64,000 nucleotides of DNA from DATFQE01 sp963739085 (GTDB lineage Bacteria > Actinomycetota > Thermoleophilia > Gaiellales > Gaiellaceae): contig CAVTZA010000010.1 of NCBI GenBank assembly GCA_963739085.1, positions 310,001-374,000 on the forward strand, given 5' to 3'. The notes beneath the pieces were generated by a model. The model saw only the letters and a program-made list of their open reading frames with translations. It searched no databases and was not told the DNA's origin. Made by a program: the position numbers and the translations under genes. Of the stretch, positions 28,661 through 37,131 are shown in pieces; the first letter of the stretch is position 1, and each line of letters opens with the position of its first letter.

Positions 28661-29442
28661 GCGCGCGGACGGCGTCTGCGGTCAAGGTCGGGCTCGAGAT
28701 CGCCGTCCCGGTTGCCCTGCTGCTCGCCTGGCAGGCGTGGACCGTGCACGCCCAGTCGCAGTACTTCCCCCGGCTCTCGACGATCCTCGTCGAGTTCCGC
28801 GAGCTGTGGCTCTTCTCGCAGTTCGGGACGCACGTCGTCCCGAGCCTCGAGCGCATCCTGCTCGGCTTCGGGATCGCCGTGGTGGTCGGGATCGCGCTCG
28901 GGATCCCGCTCGGCCTCTCGCGCTGGGGCCGGCTGGCGGCGATGCCGCACATCGAGTTCTGGCGGGCGATCCCGCCGCCGGCGCTGCTGCCGATCTCGGT
29001 CGTCCTGCTGCACTCGATCGGGAACCTGCAGAAGGTCTCCTTCATCGCCTTCTTCTGCGTCTTCCCGATCCTGCTGAACACGATCGACGGCGTGCGCGCC
29101 ATCGACCCCACGCTGATCGACACGGCGCGCTCGTACGGCATCAGCGGCGTCGCACGGATCAGGAGGATCGTGCTCCCGGCGGCCATGCCCCAGATCGCGG
29201 CAGGGATGCGGATCAGCCTCGCGCTCGCCGTGATCATCATGGTCGTCGCCGAATACTTCTCGAGCACGAGCGGCGTCGGCTACGTGCTGCTGATCTCCAA
29301 GAACACGTTCCAGATGGGGCCGATGTGGGCGGCGATCGTGCTGATCGGCGTCATCGGGTACCTGCTCGGCCTCGCGTTCGCCCTGGCCGAGCGCCACTTC
29401 CTGGCGTGGCACCGCGGCTGGCGCGCGGCGATCCCGGGCTAG
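28657..29442 (+). CDS. ABC transporter permease (SsuC/TauC family), second
   Basis: 261 residues from GTG 28657, which overlaps the previous TGA; an upstream in-frame start at 28630 is less likely. The N-terminal helix is VGLEIAVPVALLLAWQAW, and further helices follow at IVVVGIALGIPLGL-type segments and near the C-terminus (MWAAIVLIGVIGYLLGLAFA). The coupling segment is AIDPTLIDTARSYGISGVAR then IRRIVLPAAMPQIAAGMRI. It is clearly paralogous to the preceding permease but not identical. The frame is intact. Confidence 0.88.
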   Translation: MSARTASAVKVGLEIAVPVALLLAWQAWTVHAQSQYFPRLSTILVEFRELWLFSQFGTHVVPSLERILLGFGIAVVVGIALGIPLGLSRWGRLAAMPHIEFWRAIPPPALLPISVVLLHSIGNLQKVSFIAFFCVFPILLNTIDGVRAIDPTLIDTARSYGISGVARIRRIVLPAAMPQIAAGMRISLALAVIIMVVAEYFSSTSGVGYVLLISKNTFQMGPMWAAIVLIGVIGYLLGLAFALAERHFLAWHRGWRAAIPG

Positions 29443-29481
29443 CGAGAGGGGACGACGACGGCGCTTCTGGAGATCGAGAAC

Positions 29482-30273
29482 GTGGCCAAGACCTACGGCA
29501 CCGGCGCCAAGTCCACGCGGGCGATCGCGGACGTGTCGCTCACGGTCGAGGACGGCGAGTTCCTCTGCGTGGTCGGCCCGTCGGGCTGCGGCAAGACGAC
29601 GCTGCTGAAGTGCGTGGCCGGGCTGATGCGGCCGACCCACGGCCGCGTGCTCCTGCGCGGGAAGCCGGTGACGAGGCCGCCCGAGGAGATGGCGCTCGTC
29701 TTCCAGGAGTACAGCCGCTCGCTGATGCCCTGGGCCTCGGTCGCCAACAACGTGCTCCTCCCGCTTCGGCACAAGAAGCTCGCGCGGAGCGAGCGGAAGC
29801 GCCTTGTCCAGGAGTCGCTGGAGGCGGTCGGCCTGGGCGCGTCCTCTGATCGGTATCCCTGGCAGCTCTCGGGCGGGATGCAGCAGCGGGTGGCGATCGC
29901 GCGGGCGCTTGCGTACCAGCCCTCGATCCTCCTGATGGACGAGCCGTTCGCGTCGGTGGATGCCCAGACGCGCGGCGATCTCGAGGACCTGACGCTGCGC
30001 GTGCGCGAGGAGTACGGGATCACGATCCTCTTCGTCACGCACGACATCGACGAGTCCGTCTACCTCGCGGACCGGGTTGTGGTCCTCACGCATGCGCCGA
30101 CCGAGGTGAAGGAGCTCGTCGGAGTGGATTTGCCCAGGCCCCGCGACCAGATCTCGACGAAGGAGCTCCCGGAGTTCGCCCACCTGCGCGCGCACGTGTA
30201 TCGCCTGATCAAGCGCGAGCAGATCGTCGCCGCGGACACGGGCTCCGAGGCGACCGTCGCATCGGCGGGCTGA
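29482..30273 (+). CDS. ABC transporter ATP-binding protein (SsuB/TauB family)
   Basis: ATPase of the same importer. Walker A VVGPSGCGKTTLLKC, Q-loop LVFQEYSRSLMPWASVANN, signature LSGGMQQRVAIARAL, Walker B ILLMDEPFASVDAQTR, switch VTHDIDESVYLADRVVVL. The first canonical start is GTG 29482, but the family N-terminus (ALLEIENVAKTYG) already begins near 29461 in the same frame. No ATG, GTG or TTG lies between the preceding in-frame TAG (29440-29442) and 29482; only ACG and CTG codons do. Either translation starts at a rare codon after GAGAGGGG, or one base is wrong there. Confidence 0.85.
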   Translation: MAKTYGTGAKSTRAIADVSLTVEDGEFLCVVGPSGCGKTTLLKCVAGLMRPTHGRVLLRGKPVTRPPEEMALVFQEYSRSLMPWASVANNVLLPLRHKKLARSERKRLVQESLEAVGLGASSDRYPWQLSGGMQQRVAIARALAYQPSILLMDEPFASVDAQTRGDLEDLTLRVREEYGITILFVTHDIDESVYLADRVVVLTHAPTEVKELVGVDLPRPRDQISTKELPEFAHLRAHVYRLIKREQIVAADTGSEATVASAG

Positions 30274-30298
30274 CGGGGTGGTGGGAGTAGTGTCCGTA

Positions 30299-30325
30299 GA
30301 ACGAATACACGTTCGCATCACGAAC
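30299..30325 (+). promoter_or_regulatory. Operator-like site upstream of aromatic catabolic operon
   Basis: GAACGAAT-ACAC-GTTCGCAT-CA-CGAAC, 18 bp before the GTG start of the aldehyde dehydrogenase gene. It matches the site at 26860 at all 21 fixed positions with the same two spacers. This ties the operon and the binding-protein gene to one regulator, most simply the IclR protein between them. Confidence 0.6.
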
Positions 30326-30342
30326 GGCGAGAGGAGGATGCA

Positions 30343-31812
30343 GTGACCACCATCGAGACGACGGAACGGCGGCTGCACATCGGTGGGGAGTGGGTCGACG
30401 CCGCCGGCGGCGACTCGTTCGAGAACCGGGATCCCTTCACCGGCGAGGTGGTCGCGACGATCCCCGCGGGCGGCCGCGAGGACGCAAGGCGCGCCGTCGA
30501 GGCGGCCGCGGCGGCGTTTCCCGCCTGGTCGCAGACCCCGCCGGGGGCGCGGCAGGCGATGTTCCTCAAGGCCGCGGACATCCTCGAGAGCCGCGGCGAC
30601 GAGGTCGTCGAGCTGCTCGCCCGCGAGACGGGCTGCGCGTTCGGCTTCGGCATGTTCCAGATGGGCTTCACCGCCGGCCTGCTCCGCCAGGCGGCCAACG
30701 CGGGCTACCTCGCGACCGGTGAGGTCATCCCCTCGGATCTCCCCGGCGCCTTCGCCATGGGGATCCGCCAGCCGGTCGGGGTCGTCGGAGCGATCACGCC
30801 CTGGAACGCGGCGCTGATCCTGTCCCTACGCGGGATCACGGCGCCGATCGCGTTCGGCAACACGGTCGTGCTGAAGCCGTCGGAGTGGTCGCCGATCTCG
30901 GGCGGGCTGCTCTGGGCCGAGATCTTCGGCGAGGCCGGCTTCCCGTCGGGCGTGCTCAACATCGTCACGCACGCGCCCGGCGAGGCCGGGCCGATCGGCG
31001 AGGAGCTGGTCGAGAACCCGGCCGTGCGGCGGATCAACTTCACCGGCTCCACCAACACGGGCCGCAAGCTGGCCGAGGCGGCGGGCCGCAACCTCAAGCG
31101 CATCCTGCTCGAGCTCGGCGGCTACAACCCGCTGCTCGTTCTCGCCGACGCCGACCTCGACTACGCCGTCGACGCCGCGGCCTTCGGCACCTTCATGCAC
31201 CAGGGCCAGATCTGCATGTCGGCCCGCCGCATCGTGGTGGAGCGGCCGATCGCAGACGAGTTCGTCGAGCGCCTGGTCGCGAAGACGAAGGGGCTGAAGT
31301 CGGGCGACCCCAAGGAGCACGACACGATCATCGGGCCGCTGATCAACGAGGACGCGCTCGCCACCGTGAAAGGCCGGGTGGACGAGGCGGTCGCGAAGGG
31401 CGCCAAGGTGCTCGTCGGCGGCGACGCAGACGGGCCGAACTATCAGGCCACGCTCATCACCGACGTGCCCGAGGACTCCGAGTTCGCGAGGCTCGAGACG
31501 TTCGGCCCGGTGGCGGCGGTCGAGGTCGTAGACGATGCCGACGAGGCCGTGTCTCGTGCGAACGACACGCCGTACGGCCTCGCGGCCGGGATCATCACCT
31601 CCGACGCAGACCGGGGGCTCGTCCTTGCACAGCAGATCCAGGCGGGCATCGTCCACGTCAACGACCAGCCGATCCACGACGAGCCGCAGATGCCGTTCGG
31701 CGGCGTCAAGGACAGCGGCTACGGCCGGTTCGGCGGGCGCGCGGCGATGGACGAGTTCACCGAGCTGCGCTGGATCACGGTGCAGAGCGGGACGAGACCC
31801 TTCCCGTTCTGA
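30343..31812 (+). CDS. Aromatic aldehyde dehydrogenase (benzaldehyde/vanillin dehydrogenase-like)
   Basis: 489 residues, frame intact, GTG 30343 after GAGAGGAGGA. Catalytic residues of the aldehyde dehydrogenase superfamily are present: Asn155 (ITPWNAALIL), Glu257 (RILLELGGYNP) and Cys291 (HQGQICMSARR). FTGSTNTGRKLAEAAG binds the cofactor. The PWNAALILSLRGIT and PFGGVKDSGYGRFGG patterns resemble vanillin and benzaldehyde dehydrogenases. As first gene of a pca/pob operon whose last gene is a benzoylformate-decarboxylase-like enzyme, it probably oxidises 4-hydroxybenzaldehyde to 4-hydroxybenzoate, the PobA substrate. Confidence 0.85.
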   Translation: MTTIETTERRLHIGGEWVDAAGGDSFENRDPFTGEVVATIPAGGREDARRAVEAAAAAFPAWSQTPPGARQAMFLKAADILESRGDEVVELLARETGCAFGFGMFQMGFTAGLLRQAANAGYLATGEVIPSDLPGAFAMGIRQPVGVVGAITPWNAALILSLRGITAPIAFGNTVVLKPSEWSPISGGLLWAEIFGEAGFPSGVLNIVTHAPGEAGPIGEELVENPAVRRINFTGSTNTGRKLAEAAGRNLKRILLELGGYNPLLVLADADLDYAVDAAAFGTFMHQGQICMSARRIVVERPIADEFVERLVAKTKGLKSGDPKEHDTIIGPLINEDALATVKGRVDEAVAKGAKVLVGGDADGPNYQATLITDVPEDSEFARLETFGPVAAVEVVDDADEAVSRANDTPYGLAAGIITSDADRGLVLAQQIQAGIVHVNDQPIHDEPQMPFGGVKDSGYGRFGGRAAMDEFTELRWITVQSGTRPFPF

Positions 31813-31824
31813 AAGCGGGCGAGG

Positions 31825-32673
31825 ATGGCCGAGATCCTTTCCCTCCGCGAAGCCGTCCGCGACCTCGTCCGCGACGGCGACACGGTCGCCCTCGAGGGCT
31901 TCACACACCTGATCCCGCACGCTGCCGGGCACGAGCTCGTGCGCCAGGGCCGGCGCGAGCTGACGCTCGTGCGGATGACGCCCGACGTCGTCTACGACCA
32001 GCTGATCGGCATGGGCTGCGCCCGCAAGCTCGTCTTCTCGTGGGGCGGCAACCCCGGCGTCGGCTCGCTGCACCGGCTGCGCGACGCCGTCGAGAACGGC
32101 TGGCCCGAGCCGCTCGAGCTGGAGGAGCACTCGCACGCGGGCATGGCCGCGGGTTACTCGGCGGGCGCGGCGAAGCTTCCGTTCGGCACCGTCCGCGGTT
32201 ACGCGGGCACGGACCTCGCCGAGCGCACCCGTGTCGCCTGGATCGAGTGCCCCTTCACGGGGGAGCAGGTGGCGGCCGTGCCGGCGATCCGGCCGGACGT
32301 CGGCGTGATCCACGCCCAGGTGGCGGACCGGGCAGGGAACGTGCAGCTGTGGGGGATCAGCGGCGTCCAGAAGGAGGTCGTGCTGGCGGCGGAGCGCTCG
32401 CTCGTGACGGTCGAGGAGGTCGTCGACCGCCTCGAGCCGCGCCCCGGGGCGATCGTCCTTCCCGCGTGGGCGGTCACCGCGGTCTCGCCCGCACCCGGAG
32501 GCGCGCACCCCTCCTACGCGCATGGCTACTACGACCGCGACAACGCCTTCTACGTCGCCTGGGACGCGATCAGCCGTGACCGCGACCGCTTCACGAGCTG
32601 GATGCGGACGCACGTGCTCGAGACCGGCGACCTCGACGGCTACAAGCGCGCCCTGCTGGAGTCGGCCGCATGA
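31825..32673 (+). CDS. pcaI: 3-oxoadipate CoA-transferase, subunit A
   Basis: 282 residues, ATG 31825, frame intact. CoA-transferase family I alpha subunit: LREAVRDLVRDGDTVALEGF then THLIPHAAGHELVRQGRREL; the region GAAKLPFGTVRGYAGTDLAE follows. With subunit B it moves CoA from succinyl-CoA to 3-oxoadipate. The family also includes glutaconate CoA-transferase; the neighbouring pca genes support 3-oxoadipate. It overlaps pcaJ by 4 bp. No pcaF thiolase, which would finish the pathway, is in the operon. Confidence 0.82.
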   Translation: MAEILSLREAVRDLVRDGDTVALEGFTHLIPHAAGHELVRQGRRELTLVRMTPDVVYDQLIGMGCARKLVFSWGGNPGVGSLHRLRDAVENGWPEPLELEEHSHAGMAAGYSAGAAKLPFGTVRGYAGTDLAERTRVAWIECPFTGEQVAAVPAIRPDVGVIHAQVADRAGNVQLWGISGVQKEVVLAAERSLVTVEEVVDRLEPRPGAIVLPAWAVTAVSPAPGGAHPSYAHGYYDRDNAFYVAWDAISRDRDRFTSWMRTHVLETGDLDGYKRALLESAA

Positions 32674-33419
32674 CCCAGCTCGCCGCTCCCACCTACACGG
32701 CCGACGAGATGATGGCCGTGGCTGCGGCGCGGCGTCTCCAGAACGGCAGCGTCTGCTTCGTCGGGATCGGGCTGCCCAGCCGGGCGGCGAACCTCGCGCG
32801 GGCCACCCACGCGCCCGACTGCGTGCTCATCTACGAGAGCGGCGCGATCGGCGCCAAGCCGGAGCACCTGCCGCTCTCGATCGGCGACGGCGAGCTCGCC
32901 GAGACGGCCGACGCTGTCGTGTCCGTGCCCGAGATCTTCGGCTACTGGCTGCAGGGCGGCCGGATCGACGTCGGGTTCCTCGGTGCCGCGCAGATCGACC
33001 GCTTCGGCAATCTCAACAGCACGGTCATCGGCGACTACGAGCGGCCGAGGGTGCGGCTTCCGGGCGCGGGCGGCGCCCCTGAGATCGCAGCCTGGTGCCG
33101 CGAGACATTCGTGATGCTGAGGCAGACGACGCGCACGTTCGTGGAGCAGCTCGACTTCAAGACGACCTCCGGCGCCGGCGTCGGCGGGGACGGCGTGACG
33201 TGCGTCGTCACCGACCTCGGCGTGCTCGAGCCCGACGAGTCGGGGGAGCTCACCCTGGCCGAGCTCCATCAGGACGTCAGTGTCGAGCAGGCGCGCGAGG
33301 CGACCGGCTGGGAGCTCCGTGTCGCGGAGAGCCTGCGCCGCAGCTCGCCGCCGACCGGGGCCGAGCTCGAGACACTGCGGGCGCTCAAGCCCGCGAAGGG
33401 GGAGACTCCCACCGAATGA
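32670..33419 (+). CDS. pcaJ: 3-oxoadipate CoA-transferase, subunit B
   Basis: 249 residues, ATG 32670 overlapping the pcaI stop. The catalytic glutamate that forms the CoA thioester lies in VLIYESGAIGAKP. Other family segments are CFVGIGLPSRAANLARATHA and GRIDVGFLGAAQIDRFGNLN. Subunit partner of PcaI. The stop overlaps pcaH (ATGA). The frame is intact. Confidence 0.82.
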   Translation: MTQLAAPTYTADEMMAVAAARRLQNGSVCFVGIGLPSRAANLARATHAPDCVLIYESGAIGAKPEHLPLSIGDGELAETADAVVSVPEIFGYWLQGGRIDVGFLGAAQIDRFGNLNSTVIGDYERPRVRLPGAGGAPEIAAWCRETFVMLRQTTRTFVEQLDFKTTSGAGVGGDGVTCVVTDLGVLEPDESGELTLAELHQDVSVEQAREATGWELRVAESLRRSSPPTGAELETLRALKPAKGETPTE

Positions 33420-34135
33420 GCACCAGGCCGGCCACGGGTCTCGAACGCGTCGACGACACCGACGCCGGTCCCGACCCGCCGTACCTCTACCCCGACTACC
33501 GCTCGACCACGCTGCGCGCGCCGGGCAAGCCGCTCCTGCTCCTGCCGCACACGCTGTCGGAGCTCACCGGCCCCGTCTACGGCCACGACGACGTGGGCAC
33601 GCTCGACCACGACCTCACCGAGGGGCAGGGAGGAGAGCCGCTCGGCGAGCGCATCATCGTCACCGGCCGGGTCACCGACGGCGACGGCCGCCCGGTCCGG
33701 TCGGCGCTGATCGAGATCTGGCAGGCCAACGCCGCCGGCCGCTACGTCCACGAGGTCGACCAGCATCCCGCCCCGCTCGACCCGCACTTCGCGGGCGCCG
33801 GCCGCTGCCTGACCGACGACGAGGGCCGCTACCGCTTCGTCACGGTCAAGCCGGGCGCGTACCCGTGGCGCAACCACCCGAACGCGTGGCGGCCGGCACA
33901 CATCCACCTCTCGCTGTTCGGGCGGGCCTTCACAAACCGGCTCGTGACGCAGATGTACTTCCCGGGCGACCCGCTGTTCGCGCAGGACCCGATCTTCCAT
34001 TCGGTGCGCGATCCGAAGGCGCGCGAACGGCTCGTGTGCGAGCTCGACCTCGACACGACCGTGCCCGAATGGGCGCTGGCATATAGCTTCGACGTCGTGC
34101 TCGGCGGCCCGTCCGCGACGCCGCTGGAGACCTGA
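33416..34135 (+). CDS. pcaH: Protocatechuate 3,4-dioxygenase, beta subunit
   Basis: 239 residues, ATG 33416. Intradiol dioxygenase subunit that holds the non-haem Fe(III) and cleaves protocatechuate between its hydroxyls to 3-carboxy-cis,cis-muconate. The four iron ligands can be placed by family pattern: Tyr110 (AAGRYVHEVDQ), Tyr149 (KPGAYPWRNH), His162 and His164 (RPAHIHLSLFG). The N-terminal DUF-type segment PPYLYPDYRSTTLRAPGKPL is typical of the beta subunit. It overlaps pcaJ and is 3 bp before pcaG. The frame is intact. Confidence 0.92.
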   Translation: MSTRPATGLERVDDTDAGPDPPYLYPDYRSTTLRAPGKPLLLLPHTLSELTGPVYGHDDVGTLDHDLTEGQGGEPLGERIIVTGRVTDGDGRPVRSALIEIWQANAAGRYVHEVDQHPAPLDPHFAGAGRCLTDDEGRYRFVTVKPGAYPWRNHPNAWRPAHIHLSLFGRAFTNRLVTQMYFPGDPLFAQDPIFHSVRDPKARERLVCELDLDTTVPEWALAYSFDVVLGGPSATPLET

Positions 34136-34138
34136 GCC

Positions 34139-34660
34139 GTGGCGGCCGAGCCGACACCGTCGCAGACCGTCGGGCCGTTCTTCTCGTTCGGCCTGCTGGC
34201 CGCCGACGCCTCGCAGATGGTGCCGGCCGACGCGCCCGGAGCGGTCTCGCTGTCCGGCCGCGTGCTCGACGGCGAGGGCGAGCCGGTCTCCGACGCGATG
34301 GTCGAGATCTGGCAGGCGGACGAGGACGGCAACTACCGGCCCGACTTCGGCTGGGGCCGCAGCGGAACCGACGGCGAGGGCCGCTACTCGTTCGTGACCC
34401 GCAAGCCCGGCCGCGTCGCCGATCCCGACGGAGGGACGCAGGCGCCGCACCTCTCGATGCTCGTGTTCGCGCGCGGGTTGCTGAAGCCGGTTCGCACGCG
34501 CGTGTACTTCCCGGGCGAGGCCGCGAACGACGAGGATCGCGTCCTCTCCGCGCTGGCCGACGACGACCGGGCGACGCTGATCGCGCGCGAAGGCGACGGG
34601 AGCCTCGAGTTCGACGTGCGGCTGCGAGGCGACGGCCAGACGACGTTCTTCGCGGTCTGA
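34139..34660 (+). CDS. pcaG: Protocatechuate 3,4-dioxygenase, alpha subunit
   Basis: 173 residues, GTG 34139. Alpha subunit of the intradiol dioxygenase, shaping the active site but not binding iron. SQTVGPFFSFGLL at the N-terminus and MVEIWQADEDGNYRPDF, GTDGEGRYSFVTRKPG, HLSMLVFARGLLKPVRTRVY are family blocks. The tyrosine and histidine ligands of the beta subunit are not conserved, as expected. The size is normal or slightly short. The frame is intact. Confidence 0.9.
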   Translation: MAAEPTPSQTVGPFFSFGLLAADASQMVPADAPGAVSLSGRVLDGEGEPVSDAMVEIWQADEDGNYRPDFGWGRSGTDGEGRYSFVTRKPGRVADPDGGTQAPHLSMLVFARGLLKPVRTRVYFPGEAANDEDRVLSALADDDRATLIAREGDGSLEFDVRLRGDGQTTFFAV

Positions 34661-34661
34661 C

Positions 34662-35984
34662 GTGTTCGAGCGGCTCTTCGTGCCGGCCGAGCTCCGGGAG
34701 ACGACCTCGGCAGCGGCCTGGCTGCAGGCGATGCTCGACGCCGAGCGGGCGCTCGCTGCCGCCGAGGCTCGCGCAGGCGTGATCCCCGCGGAGGCCGCCG
34801 AGGCGATCGCGGCTGCGTGTCGCGCCGACGCCTTCGACGCGGACGCAATTGCGGAGCAAGGGCGGTCGGTGGGCAACCCGGCGGAGCCCCTCGTGCGCGC
34901 GCTTCGTGCAGCGGTGGGCGACGAGTCCGCCGGGTACGTCCACCGGGGCGCGACGAGCCAGGACGTCGTCGACACCGCGGCGATGCTCGTGGCCCGCGCG
35001 TCGCTCGAGCGGATCGTGCGGGAGCTGGACGGCGTCTCCGACGCCTGCGCTTCGCTCGCCGAGACCCACCGGTCGACCCCGATGGCCGGCCGCACGCTCC
35101 TGCAGCAGGCAGTGCCGACCACGTTCGGGCTCAAGGCCGCTGGTTGGCTCGTCTCCGTACAGGAGGCGCGCGCCCGCCTGGCCGATGTGCTCGCGGAGCG
35201 ACTCGCTGTCCAGCTCGGCGGCGCCGCGGGGACGCTCGCGCCGCTCGGTGACGACGGCCCCGAGGTCCTGCGGCTCTTCGCCGAGGAGCTCGGCCTGCAG
35301 GAGCCCACGCTTCCCTGGCACGCGAATCGCGTGCGCATTGCCGAGCTGGGCGGCGCTCTTGCCGCGACGGCTGGGGCGCTCGCCAAGATCGCCGTCGACG
35401 TGGCCCTCATGGCGCAGACCGAGGTCGGCGAAGTCTCCGATCCCGAGGCCGGCGGCTCGTCGACGATGGCGCACAAGCGGAACCCGGTCGGGAGCGCGCT
35501 CGCGATCGCCTGCGCTCGCCAGGTCGACGGCCACGCCGTCGTCCTGATCTCGTCCGGTGCCCGGGAGCACGAGCGCGGGGTCGGCGGGTGGCAGGCGGAG
35601 TGGCCGGCCCTCTCGGGCGCGCTCGCCTACACGGGGGGAGCGGCGGCGGCGGTGAGCGGCACGCTCAAACGCCTCGAGGTCGACACCGAGCGGATGGCGG
35701 AGAACCTGCTGCTCACTGACGGGCTCGTCGTGGCGGAACGTGCGTCGTTCCTCCTCGCGGCGAAGCTTGGCAGTGAAGCCGCGTGGGAGCTGGTGACGGA
35801 GGCGGCGAGCCGGACGCGCGTGAACGCAAGCTCGCTCGTCGACGAGCTCGCCTGGGACGAACGTGTGGAGCTCTCGACGGAGGAGCTCGCGGACGCCCTG
35901 GATCCGACCGCGTACCTGGGCTCGGCAGAAGCCTTCGTCGACAGGGCCCTCCGGCTCTACCGAGACGAGCGGGCGGCCGTATGA
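34662..35984 (+). CDS. pcaB: 3-carboxy-cis,cis-muconate cycloisomerase
   Basis: 440 residues, GTG 34662, one base after the pcaG stop. A fumarase/aspartase-superfamily enzyme converting 3-carboxymuconate to 4-carboxymuconolactone. The superfamily signature GGSSTMAHKRNPVGSALAI lies near residues 265-283. HRGATSQDVVDTAAMLVARA and MAGRTLLQQAVPTTFGLKAA are further conserved segments. It overlaps pcaD by 4 bp. The frame is intact. Confidence 0.92.
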   Translation: MFERLFVPAELRETTSAAAWLQAMLDAERALAAAEARAGVIPAEAAEAIAAACRADAFDADAIAEQGRSVGNPAEPLVRALRAAVGDESAGYVHRGATSQDVVDTAAMLVARASLERIVRELDGVSDACASLAETHRSTPMAGRTLLQQAVPTTFGLKAAGWLVSVQEARARLADVLAERLAVQLGGAAGTLAPLGDDGPEVLRLFAEELGLQEPTLPWHANRVRIAELGGALAATAGALAKIAVDVALMAQTEVGEVSDPEAGGSSTMAHKRNPVGSALAIACARQVDGHAVVLISSGAREHERGVGGWQAEWPALSGALAYTGGAAAAVSGTLKRLEVDTERMAENLLLTDGLVVAERASFLLAAKLGSEAAWELVTEAASRTRVNASSLVDELAWDERVELSTEELADALDPTAYLGSAEAFVDRALRLYRDERAAV

Positions 35985-36754
35985 GGCTCGACCACCGCCT
36001 GGACGGCCCCGCCGACGCGCCCGTGCTCGTGCTCTCGAACTCGCTCGCCACCGACCTCGAGCTCTGCTGGTCGACCAACGTCGGCGCGTGGACGTCGTCC
36101 TTCCGCGTCCTGCGCTACGACCAGCGCGGCCACGGCGGCTCCGAGATTCCGCCGGGGCCGTACACCGTCGAGCTGCTCGGCCGCGACGTTCTCGACGTGA
36201 TGGACGCGGTCGGCGTCGAGCGGGCGTCGTTCTGCGGCCTCTCGCTGGGGGGCGCGACGGGGATGTGGCTCGCCGTCAACGCGCCACGGCGGATCGAGCG
36301 CCTCGTGTTGGCCTGCACCTCGCCGCGCTTCGGTGAGCCCGAGCAATGGCTCGACCGGGCGCGCATCGTCCGCAGCGAAGGGCTCGAGGCGATCGCCGAC
36401 GCCGTGCTCGCCCGCTGGCTCACGCCGCGCTTCCGTCGCGAGCACCAAGCCGAGACGGCGCGCTTTCGTGCAGGCCTCGTCCGGACTCCGGCCGAGGCCT
36501 ACGCCGCGTGCTGTGAGGCGCTCGCCGCCTGGGACTTCCGCGACCGCGTCGGCGAGATCGCCGCGCCGACGCTCGTGATCGGCGGCGCCGACGATCCCGC
36601 GGTCACGCCCGAGCAGGCGACGCTGCTCGCGGACGCGATCCCGGGCTCGCGGCTCCTCGTCCTGCCGGAGGCGGCGCATCTCGCCAACGTCGAGCAGCCG
36701 GAGGCCTTCTCGGCCGCCGTGAACGAGCACCTCGCGCTCCGGGAGGCCGCATGA
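35981..36754 (+). CDS. pcaD: 3-oxoadipate enol-lactone hydrolase
   Basis: 257 residues, ATG 35981. An alpha/beta hydrolase opening 3-oxoadipate enol-lactone to 3-oxoadipate. Nucleophile Ser88 is in FCGLSLGGATGMW; a catalytic Asp is expected in VIGGADDPAVTPE and the His in LPEAAHLANVEQPE. Early blocks LRYDQRGHGGSEIPPGPYTV are typical. It is separate from pcaC, whereas many actinobacteria carry a fused PcaL; here the two adjoining genes overlap by 4 bp instead. The frame is intact. Confidence 0.9.
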   Translation: MRLDHRLDGPADAPVLVLSNSLATDLELCWSTNVGAWTSSFRVLRYDQRGHGGSEIPPGPYTVELLGRDVLDVMDAVGVERASFCGLSLGGATGMWLAVNAPRRIERLVLACTSPRFGEPEQWLDRARIVRSEGLEAIADAVLARWLTPRFRREHQAETARFRAGLVRTPAEAYAACCEALAAWDFRDRVGEIAAPTLVIGGADDPAVTPEQATLLADAIPGSRLLVLPEAAHLANVEQPEAFSAAVNEHLALREAA

Positions 36755-37122
36755 GCCGCGACGAAGGGATGCGGGTTCGCCGCGAGGTGCTCGGCGACGA
36801 GCACGTCGACGCGGCCGTGGCGAAGACGACGGAGGACACCGCGGACTTCCAGGACCTGATCACGCGCTATGCGTGGGGCGAGATCTGGGCGCGGCCGGGC
36901 CTCGACCGGCGCACGCGCAGCGCGATCACACTGATGGCGCTCGTCGCGCTGAACCGCGAGAGCGAGCTGCGCATGCACCTCACGGCCGCGCTCCGGAACG
37001 GGCTCACGCGCGAGGAGATCAAGGAGGTGCTCCTGCAGAGCGCGATCTACTGCGGCGTCCCCGCTGCCAACGGAGCGTTCACCGTGTTCCGGGAGGTCAT
37101 GGCCGAGCGCGACGGGAGCTGA
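36751..37122 (+). CDS. pcaC: 4-carboxymuconolactone decarboxylase
   Basis: 123 residues, ATG 36751. Small all-helical AhpD-like enzyme that decarboxylates 4-carboxymuconolactone. VLGDEHVDAAVAKTTEDTAD, ITRYAWGEIWARPGLDRRTR, and the helix ITLMALVALNRESELRMHLT are characteristic, and IYCGVPAANGAFTVFREVM closes the protein. Operon position between pcaD and pobA agrees. The frame is intact. Confidence 0.92.
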   Translation: MSRDEGMRVRREVLGDEHVDAAVAKTTEDTADFQDLITRYAWGEIWARPGLDRRTRSAITLMALVALNRESELRMHLTAALRNGLTREEIKEVLLQSAIYCGVPAANGAFTVFREVMAERDGS

Positions 37123-37131
37123 GCCGGGCCG

